The position numbers and the translations under genes are program-made. Positions 53,550-61,335 of a stretch of DNA of 64,000 nucleotides are shown in pieces. The notes under the pieces are model-generated. The model saw only the letters and a program-made list of their open reading frames with translations. It did no database searches and had not been told where the DNA came from. Every line of letters begins with the position of its first letter. The stretch's first letter is position 1. The stretch is from contig JAPFFF010000002.1 of NCBI GenBank assembly GCA_039105265.1, forward strand, positions 4,402,001-4,466,000, given 5' to 3'. The stretch comes from Tritrichomonas musculus (taxonomy: Eukaryota; Parabasalia; Tritrichomonadida; Tritrichomonadidae).

Positions 53550-53714
53550 ATGTCTGCTATTAATCAAATGAGAACCATTCATGATGATAAACACAAAAAC
53601 TATTTTGATAGATTACAATTAACGATGCAAAAGAAGAGAACAAAAATAAACTCAGCTCCGACAGTGAAATGTTATAATGAAAAAGGTAATGTATTTCATG
53701 AACCACCTCAGTAG
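53550..53714 (+). CDS. 54-aa protein, homolog of 59079-59306
   Basis: MSAINQMRTIHDDKHKNYFD ... RLQLTMQKKRTK ... APTVKCYNEKGNVFHEPPQ, ending at TAG 53712-53714. It shares YFxxLxxxMxxxRT, PTxxxYxxKG and HxP with the 75-residue protein at 59079-59306. Divergent from the zipper-like gene, sharing a 14-base TTTAATAACAATTAA spacer. The paralog and pairing support a real gene. Function unknown. Confidence 0.6.
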   Translation: MSAINQMRTIHDDKHKNYFDRLQLTMQKKRTKINSAPTVKCYNEKGNVFHEPPQ

Positions 53715-53753
53715 TGATGGTTGTTCCGTTCGAAGGTCAAATAGAAATTCATT

Positions 53754-54055
53754 TATGACCGACACCACTGCCCTAATTTAGAAGGTCATCTTACTATTTT
53801 TGAATTAACCCTAACTGATACTCATAACTAGGAATAAGTAGTCAGTATCATGGGGTTATATAGATGTTCACTTATGATCACTCATGACCGCCACTATTGC
53901 CCTAGTTTAGAAGGTCATCTAACTATTTTTGAATTGACCCTAACTGATACTCATAACTAGGAATAAGTGGTCAGTATCATGGGGTTATATAGATGTTCAC
54001 TTATGACTGCCACTATTGCCCTAGTTTTGAAGGCCCCTATCTATTTTTGCATTTA
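53754..54055. repeat. Tandem direct repeat, about 119-129 bp unit, 2.4 copies
   Basis: Units begin near 53754, 53884 and 54003 (ATGACCGxCAC-ACTGCCCTA). Each complete unit contains TGATACT and AGTATCA about 20 bases apart, able to form a hairpin, followed by CATGGGGTTATATAGATG. No gene is supported between 53715 and 54124. A candidate terminal or regulatory repeat of the third element. Confidence 0.75.
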
Positions 54056-54124
54056 TGCATTCGCATTGACCCCAAAAATAAACCTATTTTTAAATTTGAA
54101 TATTGATTTTTTTATCACCACCAA

Positions 54125-54610
54125 ATGGAATCATCCACAACCCATTTCAAGGTCTACGAATACATCAACACATTGATTTCCCTATCATCAAAGCCTGATG
54201 AATTCTCAAAATGTAATTTTGCAATATTATGTGACAAGTTCCCATTCAGTTTGAAGAAATCGCTTTACCTTGCGAGGGTCCTATATGTATCACTACAGAC
54301 TAATACCGAAACCATTAGATTCTACCCAGATAAGCTCAAGGAGATGAACCTTGAGAACATATATTTGACATCCAACAGTAGACGTAAATTGAGTATCAAC
54401 ATGCATGAGTTCTTCGTAAATGGGAATACCGAAAAACATGAATTCAAGGAATGCCCGTATTACAACTATTCGATTGAGAAAACTAATATAAACACCAAGG
54501 ATCTCATTGGTAAATTACGTGAAAAATACAATATTGTGGAACCTGATGTATTCATTGGTCAACATCAAGATTTGGTATTGGAAGCAGACCCTGATATTGA
54601 TTTTGTCTAA
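54125..54610 (+). CDS. Conserved polinton-family protein (paralog of 31805-32254)
   Basis: 161 residues. Shares FAILCDKFP, YPDKLKE, RRKLSINMHEFFVNGN, YYNYSIE and IGQHQDLVLE with the inner-element copy, plus a short acidic C-terminal extension. Mixed alpha/beta, no catalytic motif visible. TTTTTTTATCACCACCAA precedes the ATG. First large plus-strand gene of the third element, convergent with the ATPase gene (4-base overlap). Function unknown. Confidence 0.75.
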   Translation: MESSTTHFKVYEYINTLISLSSKPDEFSKCNFAILCDKFPFSLKKSLYLARVLYVSLQTNTETIRFYPDKLKEMNLENIYLTSNSRRKLSINMHEFFVNGNTEKHEFKECPYYNYSIEKTNINTKDLIGKLREKYNIVEPDVFIGQHQDLVLEADPDIDFV

Positions 54611-55548
54611 ATCTTACTATATATAACTTGCATATCGTGTTCAACAGTGTTCACCAATATGAAATCATGTCCAGATAAGGTTTTATATTTTTGCCACAAC
54701 TCTTCAAATTCGCAAGGAATGCTCACCTGCTGATATATGTAATTGAGTTTCTGTCGTGAGAACCCATTGAATATGAAGAATGAGGTACAATTATTTTTGT
54801 AATCAGTTGGAACACCCTTGAAGAACTGGATGTTGATGTAAACGATTGAATTCTTATGACGCAACTGTGTTATATAGTTTGTGAAGTATGATGATTTCAA
54901 CAGCTTACTCTTAATGAAATCCTCACAAAGGATTATCGTGTTGAGTGGTATATTAGGTTTCCCAAGTTTGTTGATATGAAGGAACTCAAACATTTGCTGC
55001 AATTTAGTATCGTCTAATGTAATCTTCCCAACTGAACTATATTTGTTATACAACTCTTTCCATAAATCGAGTTCCTTCAAGTATCGTTCGGCATTACTAT
55101 CAGCGACAACCTCTATGGGTAAGTTGATGAGTTCACGTTGAGATTCAAATGTAGAATCATTTATAATACCATTCTTACTCACATAGACTATCATATGAAA
55201 TGGGTTATTTTTGAGTCTACTCATTTGAATGATATCGCGAATAACTGTGTGACTCTTGCCTTTACCTTGAGAAGCTACCAGTATGTTCAAAGTATTGTAC
55301 CAAGCATATATTCCGTTAGCGATTGGTCTTATGGATGCATTCGTGATTTTATCCCTATTTTTGGAATAGGCTTCACTCATGGCTTCATCAACATCAAACC
55401 TCTTGGAAACCGGTTGCTGCTTCTGGAACATAGAACGCAGTTCCTGCTCAAATGTGTCAAAATCTATTGGCTCTCCACTGGAACTGTCTGATAATTCGAT
55501 AGATGTATAATCAAAAAGAGTTGGTTGCAGACGTTTATAATACAACAT
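54607..55548 (-). CDS. Packaging ATPase (FtsK/HerA, A32 type), intact
   Basis: 313 residues. Walker A ASQGKGKS (about 95), Walker B NTIILCEDF (about 208), an HKNSIVYINIQFFKG sensor-type strand (about 230), and GFSRQKLNYIYQQ near the C-terminus. The N-terminal about 60 residues are acidic and variable. It would couple ATP hydrolysis to genome translocation into the capsid. This is the only uninterrupted ATPase among the three in the window. Upstream TTTATTTTTGATTAAATG is the textbook form of the local promoter signature. Confidence 0.85.
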   Translation of the reverse strand: MLYYKRLQPTLFDYTSIELSDSSSGEPIDFDTFEQELRSMFQKQQPVSKRFDVDEAMSEAYSKNRDKITNASIRPIANGIYAWYNTLNILVASQGKGKSHTVIRDIIQMSRLKNNPFHMIVYVSKNGIINDSTFESQRELINLPIEVVADSNAERYLKELDLWKELYNKYSSVGKITLDDTKLQQMFEFLHINKLGKPNIPLNTIILCEDFIKSKLLKSSYFTNYITQLRHKNSIVYINIQFFKGVPTDYKNNCTSFFIFNGFSRQKLNYIYQQVSIPCEFEELWQKYKTLSGHDFILVNTVEHDMQVIYSKI

Positions 55549-55563
55549 TTAATCAAAAATAAA
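55549..55563 (-). promoter_or_regulatory. TTTATTTTTGATTAA promoter-like motif before ATPase
   Basis: Read on the minus strand, a T-run with TATTTTTG ends 5-6 bases before TAAATG, the cleanest instance of the shared signature. Confidence 0.5.
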
Positions 55564-55568
55564 GCTTT

Positions 55569-55718
55569 TTATGCGTATAATGTGCGTCTCAGCTCATCGG
55601 TCAACTCAGGTGGTTCATCCTCTGCAGTAAATGATACCAATATTAGCAGTTCAATGATGTTGGTCGCTAGTATGAATCCTAATAATATATTCATGATGAT
55701 CTCGCTTGCCAGTGACAT
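55569..55718 (-). CDS. 49-aa membrane protein with acidic tail
   Basis: From the ATG complementary to 55716-55718 to a TAA complementary to 55569-55571. Hydrophobic segment (IIMNILLGFILATNIIELLI) then EDEPPELTDELRRTLYA. Same plan as 43066-43197 and likewise next to the ATPase gene. ATAAATG start context. Likely a small virion or assembly-membrane protein. Confidence 0.65.
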   Translation of the reverse strand: MSLASEIIMNILLGFILATNIIELLILVSFTAEDEPPELTDELRRTLYA

Positions 55719-55773
55719 TTATGAAAATTTAAATACAAATTTTGAGTGATATTGAGTGTCTTATGAGCTCGGT

Positions 55774-56361
55774 CTATACATGGTTATATCCATATTTCAA
55801 TTCATTGGATACCCCATTTTTGGATACCAATATCTTATCAATCTTCATGTACTTCGAGTTTGAAACACAGCCTGTACACCCACTATCCTCATTTATAACC
55901 AACTCAACCTTGTCAGCCTTAGTGAGTATTTTAATGAGCTCCATCAATGTGTTGCTATGGCACACAAGATAGTTGTTCATCCTCAATGGATTCGTTTCAT
56001 AGATACTCAGCAATATCTCGAGGAATTTATTTTTGGTATCCAAGTCCTCACCATCAAGTTCTATTGAACGTTCTAGAGGAGGATTGTTTATTGGAGCAAC
56101 TGATGGATATGCACCAGTTGTCGAGGGTGTAGTAAAATTTGCATTCTGGGTGCCATTTTGAGGATATCCCCCTTCAGTATATCCCATTTGAGGTTGCACT
56201 TGAGGTTGCATCTGTGGAACTTGAGGATAACCCCCTTCAGTATAAGCTACTGGTTGAACTGGTGGAGGTCTATTCGCAGCAATCTTAATATTCACATTCT
56301 GCTCCTGTTTAACACTAGCATCGTTTTCACTTGATAGAATTCTAGCCTTATGGAGAGTCAT
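55774..56361 (-). CDS. Conserved polinton-family protein with Gln/Pro/Gly repeats
   Basis: About 195 residues from the ATG complementary to 56359-56361 (MTLHKARIL), after TATTTTTGTACTTTGGAA. The N-terminal half has two YTEGGYPQ repeats within Gln/Pro-rich sequence. The C-terminal half (NTLMELIKILTKADKVELVI, then NEDSGCTGC ... KIDKILVSKNG) aligns with 30782-31309 and, by extension, 1-322. The paired cysteines in GCTGC could bind metal. Function unknown, but present in all three elements. Confidence 0.7.
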   Translation of the reverse strand: MTLHKARILSSENDASVKQEQNVNIKIAANRPPPVQPVAYTEGGYPQVPQMQPQVQPQMGYTEGGYPQNGTQNANFTTPSTTGAYPSVAPINNPPLERSIELDGEDLDTKNKFLEILLSIYETNPLRMNNYLVCHSNTLMELIKILTKADKVELVINEDSGCTGCVSNSKYMKIDKILVSKNGVSNELKYGYNHV

Positions 56362-56403
56362 TTCCAAAGTACAAAAATATTTTTACCCCTAATGCTATAT
56401 TTC

Positions 56404-58272
56404 TTAAGCCATTTCTGGGTCAACTTGTGAGCCAGCTGGTGATTCATCATCAACATATTCAAGACCATCGAGTGAGAGCTTAAAGTATGTGTCTCTACAT
56501 AAACAGAGTTGTACAGGTGGTGGTCTAACAACAGCTCCACTTGGTTCAATAATATTATAATATGTATCATTATTGCCAGTGAATATTGGTTGACCATTGA
56601 CTTGAATTTGGATATTACCTTTACCACCATCTAAGCCATCATAACAGTATCCAGCAGATGCTCTCTCAGTTTGGACATTGAATACAAATGATGTGGCATC
56701 ACTCAATGTATTCTTATATCTATTTCCATCAACATCATTCTTGGGCATAGTGAAGCTATCCTCAAATTCCTTAGTACATTGGAGTGTGATGCTATCCAAA
56801 TCGCCAGCTGTTAGTTGACTCTCGAAGAATCTAGCACCAATGGTACTAACATTCTCATCTGGGAAGTTCTTACCACCAATATTCAAATAACAATTTTGGT
56901 AAACGGGATTCTCAAATACGGTCAAATCGTTGTGATGCTTGGGGAACAATAATGACATGCTTGTGACATTTATTAATGGGATATTCAATGTAGATTTGAT
57001 TCCATTGGATGCAGCAGCAATTGGGAATGCATGATAATCTACCTTTTGGGATGGAATTATCAGTCCTTCACGTAATATGGATTCGATACCCGCACGAGTG
57101 GCTTCACAAACACCATATCCTTGCATGTTGGATTTACATAAAGTGATAGTCATTCGGTTAACGGTGAGAGTTGCCGGTTGCGATTCATATTTAAGTTCAT
57201 TATTCTCTTCAACGATTTCAATTGTCATATAGTCTTCAATAGTACCTTTGTAATCGGGATTATGGCGTGCAATCTCCTTTAAATTCATAGTCTTCTTAAT
57301 ACCGAATTTCTCATATTCCTCATCTGTAAATTCGAAAGTGATTTCAATTGGTGTATCATTAACTGGAGTTCCATGTTCGGCACAAATATTGTACTTAAAT
57401 TTGATTGTATTATCGAATACCCCTGGTATAAGTGCTTCATTACCAATTTGCGTAAATTGCCTCTTGAGTTTACCACGAGCCTTGATCTCACGCAATTGCT
57501 CCAACTGCTTCATTGTAATATGATCATCATCTTCCAAGAATGCCTTCGCTTCAGCAACCGTATATGGATCAATAACTGCCCATACAAGACCTGCTGGACT
57601 GACTTGGAATCTAATAGATAAATCACCAATGATTCCATTGGGGAATAAATCGAATGCCTGCAATGCAAGCAAGTCATCAAATGGTATATTCAAATCGAAT
57701 TCAGTAGTGGTCTTCCCATTGGCTTTGAAATCATTGAGATTAACATAAACACCTGCATGAGTTTGACTATAATTTGAAACATTCTCCCATAAGCTGTGAA
57801 CGAATCTGCGGCGTTTCTTCTCGGTTTCTGGTTTCAAAACTGAGTATAGGAAGCCCTCACGAATGCATTCATTTTGCTGATATCCAACATTGACATTGTT
57901 ATGGAGAATCTCAAGCCTGTCGAATAATTGGTTCGAGGACTTGAATCCCACAAACAATTTGTAGAGGTTATCAGGATCTTCAATCAATTGTAATTTAGCA
58001 GTATCGGTGTTCAATTGCAAATCAAGTTTGATGTGGAATGTGAGGAAACCTTTATCAACATCACTAATAAAGTGGTCGGGGTGCGTTAATGAAATCTGTG
58101 AGTACTGACCTTGATGGAATGGTGCTGGTTGGTCATGGCAATCAACAGTTCTAAATGAGAAGCTTCTGGTACCATCATTGGTATTAATAATGTTTCTCAT
58201 CTTCTGGAATGTCTCCATAACATTACCAGCCTCGTACATCAAGTTGTGAGCTCTTTCGTTCCTATATTTCAT
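56404..58272 (-). CDS. Major capsid protein, hexon-like double jelly roll (third element)
   Basis: 622 residues from the ATG complementary to 58270-58272 (MKYRNERAHN), after TTTTTTCCAAGGTACAA. The frame is open further upstream, but that part is antisense to the pVI-like gene. Shared with the outer-element capsids: ISLTHPDHFISDVDKGFLTF, LFVGFKSSNQLFDRLEI, HSLWENVSNYSQTHAGVYV, IPFDDLLALQAFDLFPNGII and the closing ERASAGYCYDGLDGG. Intact. Forms the pseudo-hexagonal shell by inference from family. Confidence 0.75.
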   Translation of the reverse strand: MKYRNERAHNLMYEAGNVMETFQKMRNIINTNDGTRSFSFRTVDCHDQPAPFHQGQYSQISLTHPDHFISDVDKGFLTFHIKLDLQLNTDTAKLQLIEDPDNLYKLFVGFKSSNQLFDRLEILHNNVNVGYQQNECIREGFLYSVLKPETEKKRRRFVHSLWENVSNYSQTHAGVYVNLNDFKANGKTTTEFDLNIPFDDLLALQAFDLFPNGIIGDLSIRFQVSPAGLVWAVIDPYTVAEAKAFLEDDDHITMKQLEQLREIKARGKLKRQFTQIGNEALIPGVFDNTIKFKYNICAEHGTPVNDTPIEITFEFTDEEYEKFGIKKTMNLKEIARHNPDYKGTIEDYMTIEIVEENNELKYESQPATLTVNRMTITLCKSNMQGYGVCEATRAGIESILREGLIIPSQKVDYHAFPIAAASNGIKSTLNIPLINVTSMSLLFPKHHNDLTVFENPVYQNCYLNIGGKNFPDENVSTIGARFFESQLTAGDLDSITLQCTKEFEDSFTMPKNDVDGNRYKNTLSDATSFVFNVQTERASAGYCYDGLDGGKGNIQIQVNGQPIFTGNNDTYYNIIEPSGAVVRPPPVQLCLCRDTYFKLSLDGLEYVDDESPAGSQVDPEMA

Positions 58273-58318
58273 TTGTACCTTGGAAAAAACCAGGAAATCA
58301 CATTTTTTTATATACCAA

Positions 58319-58570
58319 ATGGGCATTGGTATCTTCAGGAAGATAAAAGATGGATTCCGCAAAGTGGGATCTACACTCAGGAATGTCGCGCAGAGAGTTG
58401 TTGATAAGCTACCTACAGTTGTCAATGTTGGTAGACAAATCATTGATAGGGTCAAACCAATTGCAGGATTGATACCTGGTGCAGGTGGACTACTTGATAC
58501 AATTGATAGAGGTTTGGGAACGGTTGGTAAGGCTGGTGAAATAGGTAAATCCATATTGGATAAAGTTTAA
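58319..58570 (+). CDS. pVI-like amphipathic virion protein (83 aa)
   Basis: 83 residues: MGIGIFRKIKDGFRKVG amphipathic start, further helices (NVAQRVVDKLPTVVNVGRQI), then a Gly-rich hydrophobic stretch (IAGLIPGAGGLLDTI) and a polar end. Same plan and same divergent position beside a capsid gene as 43194-43466. ATTTTTTTATATACCAAATG start context. A membrane-active or DNA-capsid linking role is inference. Confidence 0.55.
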   Translation: MGIGIFRKIKDGFRKVGSTLRNVAQRVVDKLPTVVNVGRQIIDRVKPIAGLIPGAGGLLDTIDRGLGTVGKAGEIGKSILDKV

Positions 58571-58610
58571 TCATCACCAAATATCCACATACATATGAAT
58601 TTATTTTTGC

Positions 58611-58619
58611 CTGTTTTGA
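58611..58619 (+). promoter_or_regulatory. TTATTTTTG promoter-like motif, position fine to +/-2
   Basis: Same signature as elsewhere, a few bases upstream of ATG 58621 with CCTGTTTTGAA between. Confidence 0.4.
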
Positions 58620-58620
58620 A

Positions 58621-59082
58621 ATGAATACAGATAATGTGAAACATTTAGCCCAATGCGATATTAAGGTCATAAACGATAATAAGCTGGAGCAGCGTACGTT
58701 CAACTCAGTAGAGGAGTTCGACCTGTTCTACCAGAAGTACAAGGATATGTTCAATGAGAAGACCACCAATTATCTCAATAAAACCTACAAAATTATCACC
58801 CCTGAGTGTGAGTACAGGATTACCAAACGCACCGGCAAGGATGGCTCCAATAATGTGTTTCTCAAGAAAATCTCTAAGCAAGCCGATAACGATAACCTCG
58901 TGGAGATCCAATTTGCAAACATTCGAGCTGACATAAATGTATTGCAGTCATCATTAGATTCGTATTCCAAACGGATTACCACTTTGGAGAACACCATTGG
59001 CATGATCACTACAAAAATAAATCAGCTCACCAATACTGTGAATGAATGTACTGATGCTGTGAACAACCTCCTAAGACATTAA
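58621..59082 (+). CDS. Conserved protein with long C-terminal coiled coil (153 aa)
   Basis: Paralog of 42712-43014: VEEFDLFYQKYKDMFNEKTT, then NYLNKTYKI ... CEYRITKR, followed by a heptad-rich region (INVLQSSLDSYSKRITTLEN, then IGMITTKINQLTNTVNEC) longer than in the other copy. Probably an oligomeric virion or scaffold component. TTATTTTTG at 58611-58619 precedes the start. Codon use is more GC-rich than in the outer-element copy. Confidence 0.7.
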   Translation: MNTDNVKHLAQCDIKVINDNKLEQRTFNSVEEFDLFYQKYKDMFNEKTTNYLNKTYKIITPECEYRITKRTGKDGSNNVFLKKISKQADNDNLVEIQFANIRADINVLQSSLDSYSKRITTLENTIGMITTKINQLTNTVNECTDAVNNLLRH

Positions 59083-59306
59083 ATTTTTGAATTATTTGGG
59101 ACTACCTGGTGATTGAGCGAGTGGTGTATCGCTGATGATGTTGATTTAATAACTGGGTCATGTATAATACACCCCTTATCTTCATATTTTTGGATTGTAG
59201 GTTTGGTACAACTCATGGTTCGCATATTTCGCATGTGGCGTTCCAGGTGATTGAAATACGTAAGCCCATTAGAATCTTTTAATACACGGCGTTCCTCATA
59301 AGACAT
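59079..59306 (-). CDS. 75-aa protein, homolog of 53550-53714
   Basis: MSYEERRVLKDSNGLTYFNH, then LERHMRNMRTMSC, PTIQKYEDKGCIIHDPV and a polar tail. Shares YFxxLxxxMxxxRT ... PTxxxYxxKG ... HxP with the 54-residue protein at 53550-53714 and has an extra C-terminal about 20 residues. Divergent from the zipper-like gene at 59341, the same pairing as at 53308-53714. Function unknown. Confidence 0.65.
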   Translation of the reverse strand: MSYEERRVLKDSNGLTYFNHLERHMRNMRTMSCTKPTIQKYEDKGCIIHDPVIKSTSSAIHHSLNHQVVPNNSKI

Positions 59307-59340
59307 TTAATCTTGAAAAAACACTTTTTTTCGTATCTAA

Positions 59341-59574
59341 ATGACTGAATTGAGTGAATACAAGAAAGAGATTCCAGAGTTGAAGCGCATCAAGCATGAT
59401 CTCAAGGAGAAGTGCTATTTGTATAAGGGTCATCTCAATAACATCAAAGGTGGCATGCTGGGTAGCAATGGTCTTGCCGTTCGTGAATCACTGATTGAAG
59501 ATATTAATAGTTTGAAGGAAAAGGTTGCCAAACTCGAGAATGAGTTAGCTGAATTATCAAGCGATAACCATTAA
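59341..59574 (+). CDS. Leucine-zipper-like small protein (copy 2)
   Basis: 77 residues, almost the same as 53308-53535: SEYKKEIPELKRIKHDLKEK, LNNIKGGMLGSNGLAVRESL, IEDINSLKEKVAKLENELAE. A C-terminal coiled coil is evident; the middle GMLGSNGLAVR is the best conserved piece and may be the functional part. CTAAATG start after a run of seven T. Confidence 0.7.
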   Translation: MTELSEYKKEIPELKRIKHDLKEKCYLYKGHLNNIKGGMLGSNGLAVRESLIEDINSLKEKVAKLENELAELSSDNH

Positions 59575-59629
59575 ATTCCCAGGGTCGCAATATTGCTAGG
59601 ATGTATTCCATTCTCCCGATTGAGACCAT

Positions 59630-59645
59630 TATTTTTGCACATTAA
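59630..59645 (+). promoter_or_regulatory. TATTTTTG-TTAA promoter-like motif before integrase
   Basis: TATTTTTG followed by CACATTAA and the ATG of the integrase, in an otherwise short intergenic gap. Confidence 0.45.
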
Positions 59646-60908
59646 ATGATGCACAAGCTCTCAGTCCCACAGGGGATGTCTGATAACAAGAAATCATTCA
59701 AGATATTCGATAATGAGTACAAGTCATTGCTCAAGTACCCATTCAAATCTAAAATATCAAAATTGGACCCATCACTGTTTATCGTCAACCCCGAGTATCA
59801 TCATGAACCATTCGTTAAGGACTTCAAATTGAAACCATGTAATTCTTATTCAAAACCGGATTTCTCATTTGAACCTGGCTGCTGGGAGGTCGATTTGATG
59901 TTTGTGAAGTACACTACGAAGGAACATGGAATACCTCCTGGTTATAAATTGGTACCCCATGAAACCATTTACCTCATCATGGTGAATGTCAACACGCGAT
60001 ATCTAATTGTGGAACCGCTTAAGGACAAACTAGCTGATACCATTAAGGATGCATACGCCAAAATCATTCTCGATAAATATGATGACTTCAAATTTAATAC
60101 CATCAAATGTGATGGTGAAAATAATCTACTAAAAGTGCTTGATGTGGCAAATCAAACTGATGAAAATAGGGAAATAGCCAATGGCACTAAAAATGTGCTA
60201 TTCAATAAAAATGCACTGATCGTTAATAAATCCAAACATAGCAACTCTCACAAAATCGTTGATGCAACCATTAGGACACTCCGCAATGCATTCGGTTTAG
60301 ATAATCGTCGAATTGGAGACCCTTTCCTGATGCAACAGATGGTCCACTACTATAACAACACACCGCATCGTTCTCTACGAATGCCCAATCCCAATTATCG
60401 AGATGATGAGTATTATGACCAGTATCTGGCTAAAGAGCCTAAGTGGATATACTATACACCCAATCAAATGCAGCACAACCCTGATTTGGAATGGAAATAC
60501 ATCAGGGATTGCCAACGGAGGCTACGTCGAATCAAAAATAATATGCAAATGGATGGTCTACTGAGCTATCACAAGGGTAATATCATATTGATCCATTACG
60601 ATACATCCAAAACTGAGAAGAAGCATGAGAAGCAGAGGCGTGTGTTCAATGAGATTGCTGAATTCATAAGATACCATAATGGGAACGTCGAATGCAAATT
60701 GCTGAACCCATATCGTAGATTCCAGTTGAATGCTGATAAGCAAGCAGGAACTACGTTCTATGTGCCGTATATCAAAACCAAAACTGGTCGAACGCCAATG
60801 ACTGATGATGAGCGAGCTACTATAACAATCCCCATCATGTACACCCGATTCGTGGCACCCAATTATGAATCATTGGGTGAAGACTATAAGCAGTACTTTG
60901 CTGTCTAA
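59646..60908 (+). CDS. int: Retroviral-type (rve) integrase (third element)
   Basis: 420 residues. RNase H-like core: first Asp in GCWEVDLMFVKY (about 80), second in NTIKCDGENNLL (about 158), third position in HKIVDATIRTLRNAFG (about 203), where an Asp replaces the usual Glu. HYYNNTPHRSLRMPNPNY follows, as in the inner-element integrase (NNSPHRSLDYKIPN). Before the core lies a helical domain; after it, a basic region (RDCQRRLRRIKNNM) and a beta-rich C-terminus. A large insert sits between second and third acidic positions. TTATTTTTGCACATTAAATG start context. Confidence 0.85.
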   Translation: MMHKLSVPQGMSDNKKSFKIFDNEYKSLLKYPFKSKISKLDPSLFIVNPEYHHEPFVKDFKLKPCNSYSKPDFSFEPGCWEVDLMFVKYTTKEHGIPPGYKLVPHETIYLIMVNVNTRYLIVEPLKDKLADTIKDAYAKIILDKYDDFKFNTIKCDGENNLLKVLDVANQTDENREIANGTKNVLFNKNALIVNKSKHSNSHKIVDATIRTLRNAFGLDNRRIGDPFLMQQMVHYYNNTPHRSLRMPNPNYRDDEYYDQYLAKEPKWIYYTPNQMQHNPDLEWKYIRDCQRRLRRIKNNMQMDGLLSYHKGNIILIHYDTSKTEKKHEKQRRVFNEIAEFIRYHNGNVECKLLNPYRRFQLNADKQAGTTFYVPYIKTKTGRTPMTDDERATITIPIMYTRFVAPNYESLGEDYKQYFAV

Positions 60909-60911
60909 TAA

Positions 60912-61244
60912 ATGCCCAAACGCTATTTTCATACGCAAACCACCGAATTTACATTACCTGAGGATTTCATATATAGTCGCAATAAGAAGTACATCGTAGT
61001 GCAGTATGTAGGGGCTATCGTAAATAAGACCATAATCGGTGATTTAATGGTACACTCAGACATTGTTGAATTCGACCCATACTGCGACCACTTCATAATG
61101 CTAGCCAACAGGCGGCAAACTAAGTATCGCAAATATGAGATGCTCAACAGGACCAAGCGGGATTTCAAAATATGGTTCACAGACCTGTATGGCAATGAGA
61201 TAAAACCTGATGCATTCGTGCTATCATGCTTGCTAATATATTGA
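60912..61244 (+). CDS. Penton-like small jelly-roll protein (110 aa)
   Basis: 110 residues, the shortest member of the family with 47216-47701 and 38875-40200. Shared pattern: YIVVQYVGAIVNK, then EFDPYCDHFIMLANRRQ, then DFKIWFTDLYGNEIKPDAFV and LSCLLIY. It follows the integrase by three bases (TAATAAATG), so it is probably co-transcribed or uses an internal start. Single-jelly-roll penton is the favoured reading; identification is by family pattern, not by a known motif. Confidence 0.6.
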   Translation: MPKRYFHTQTTEFTLPEDFIYSRNKKYIVVQYVGAIVNKTIIGDLMVHSDIVEFDPYCDHFIMLANRRQTKYRKYEMLNRTKRDFKIWFTDLYGNEIKPDAFVLSCLLIY

Positions 61245-61320
61245 ATATAGAATGCAGTTCGCTAGCGCTCGGCAATGAAATTGCTTCCTGCTTGGGTTAC
61301 CGAATAAGCCTCTAAATGAG

Positions 61321-61335
61321 TTTATTTTTGGGTAA
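61321..61335 (+). promoter_or_regulatory. TTTATTTTTGGGTAA promoter-like motif
   Basis: Directly precedes the ATG at 61336, giving GTAAATG. Confidence 0.45.
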
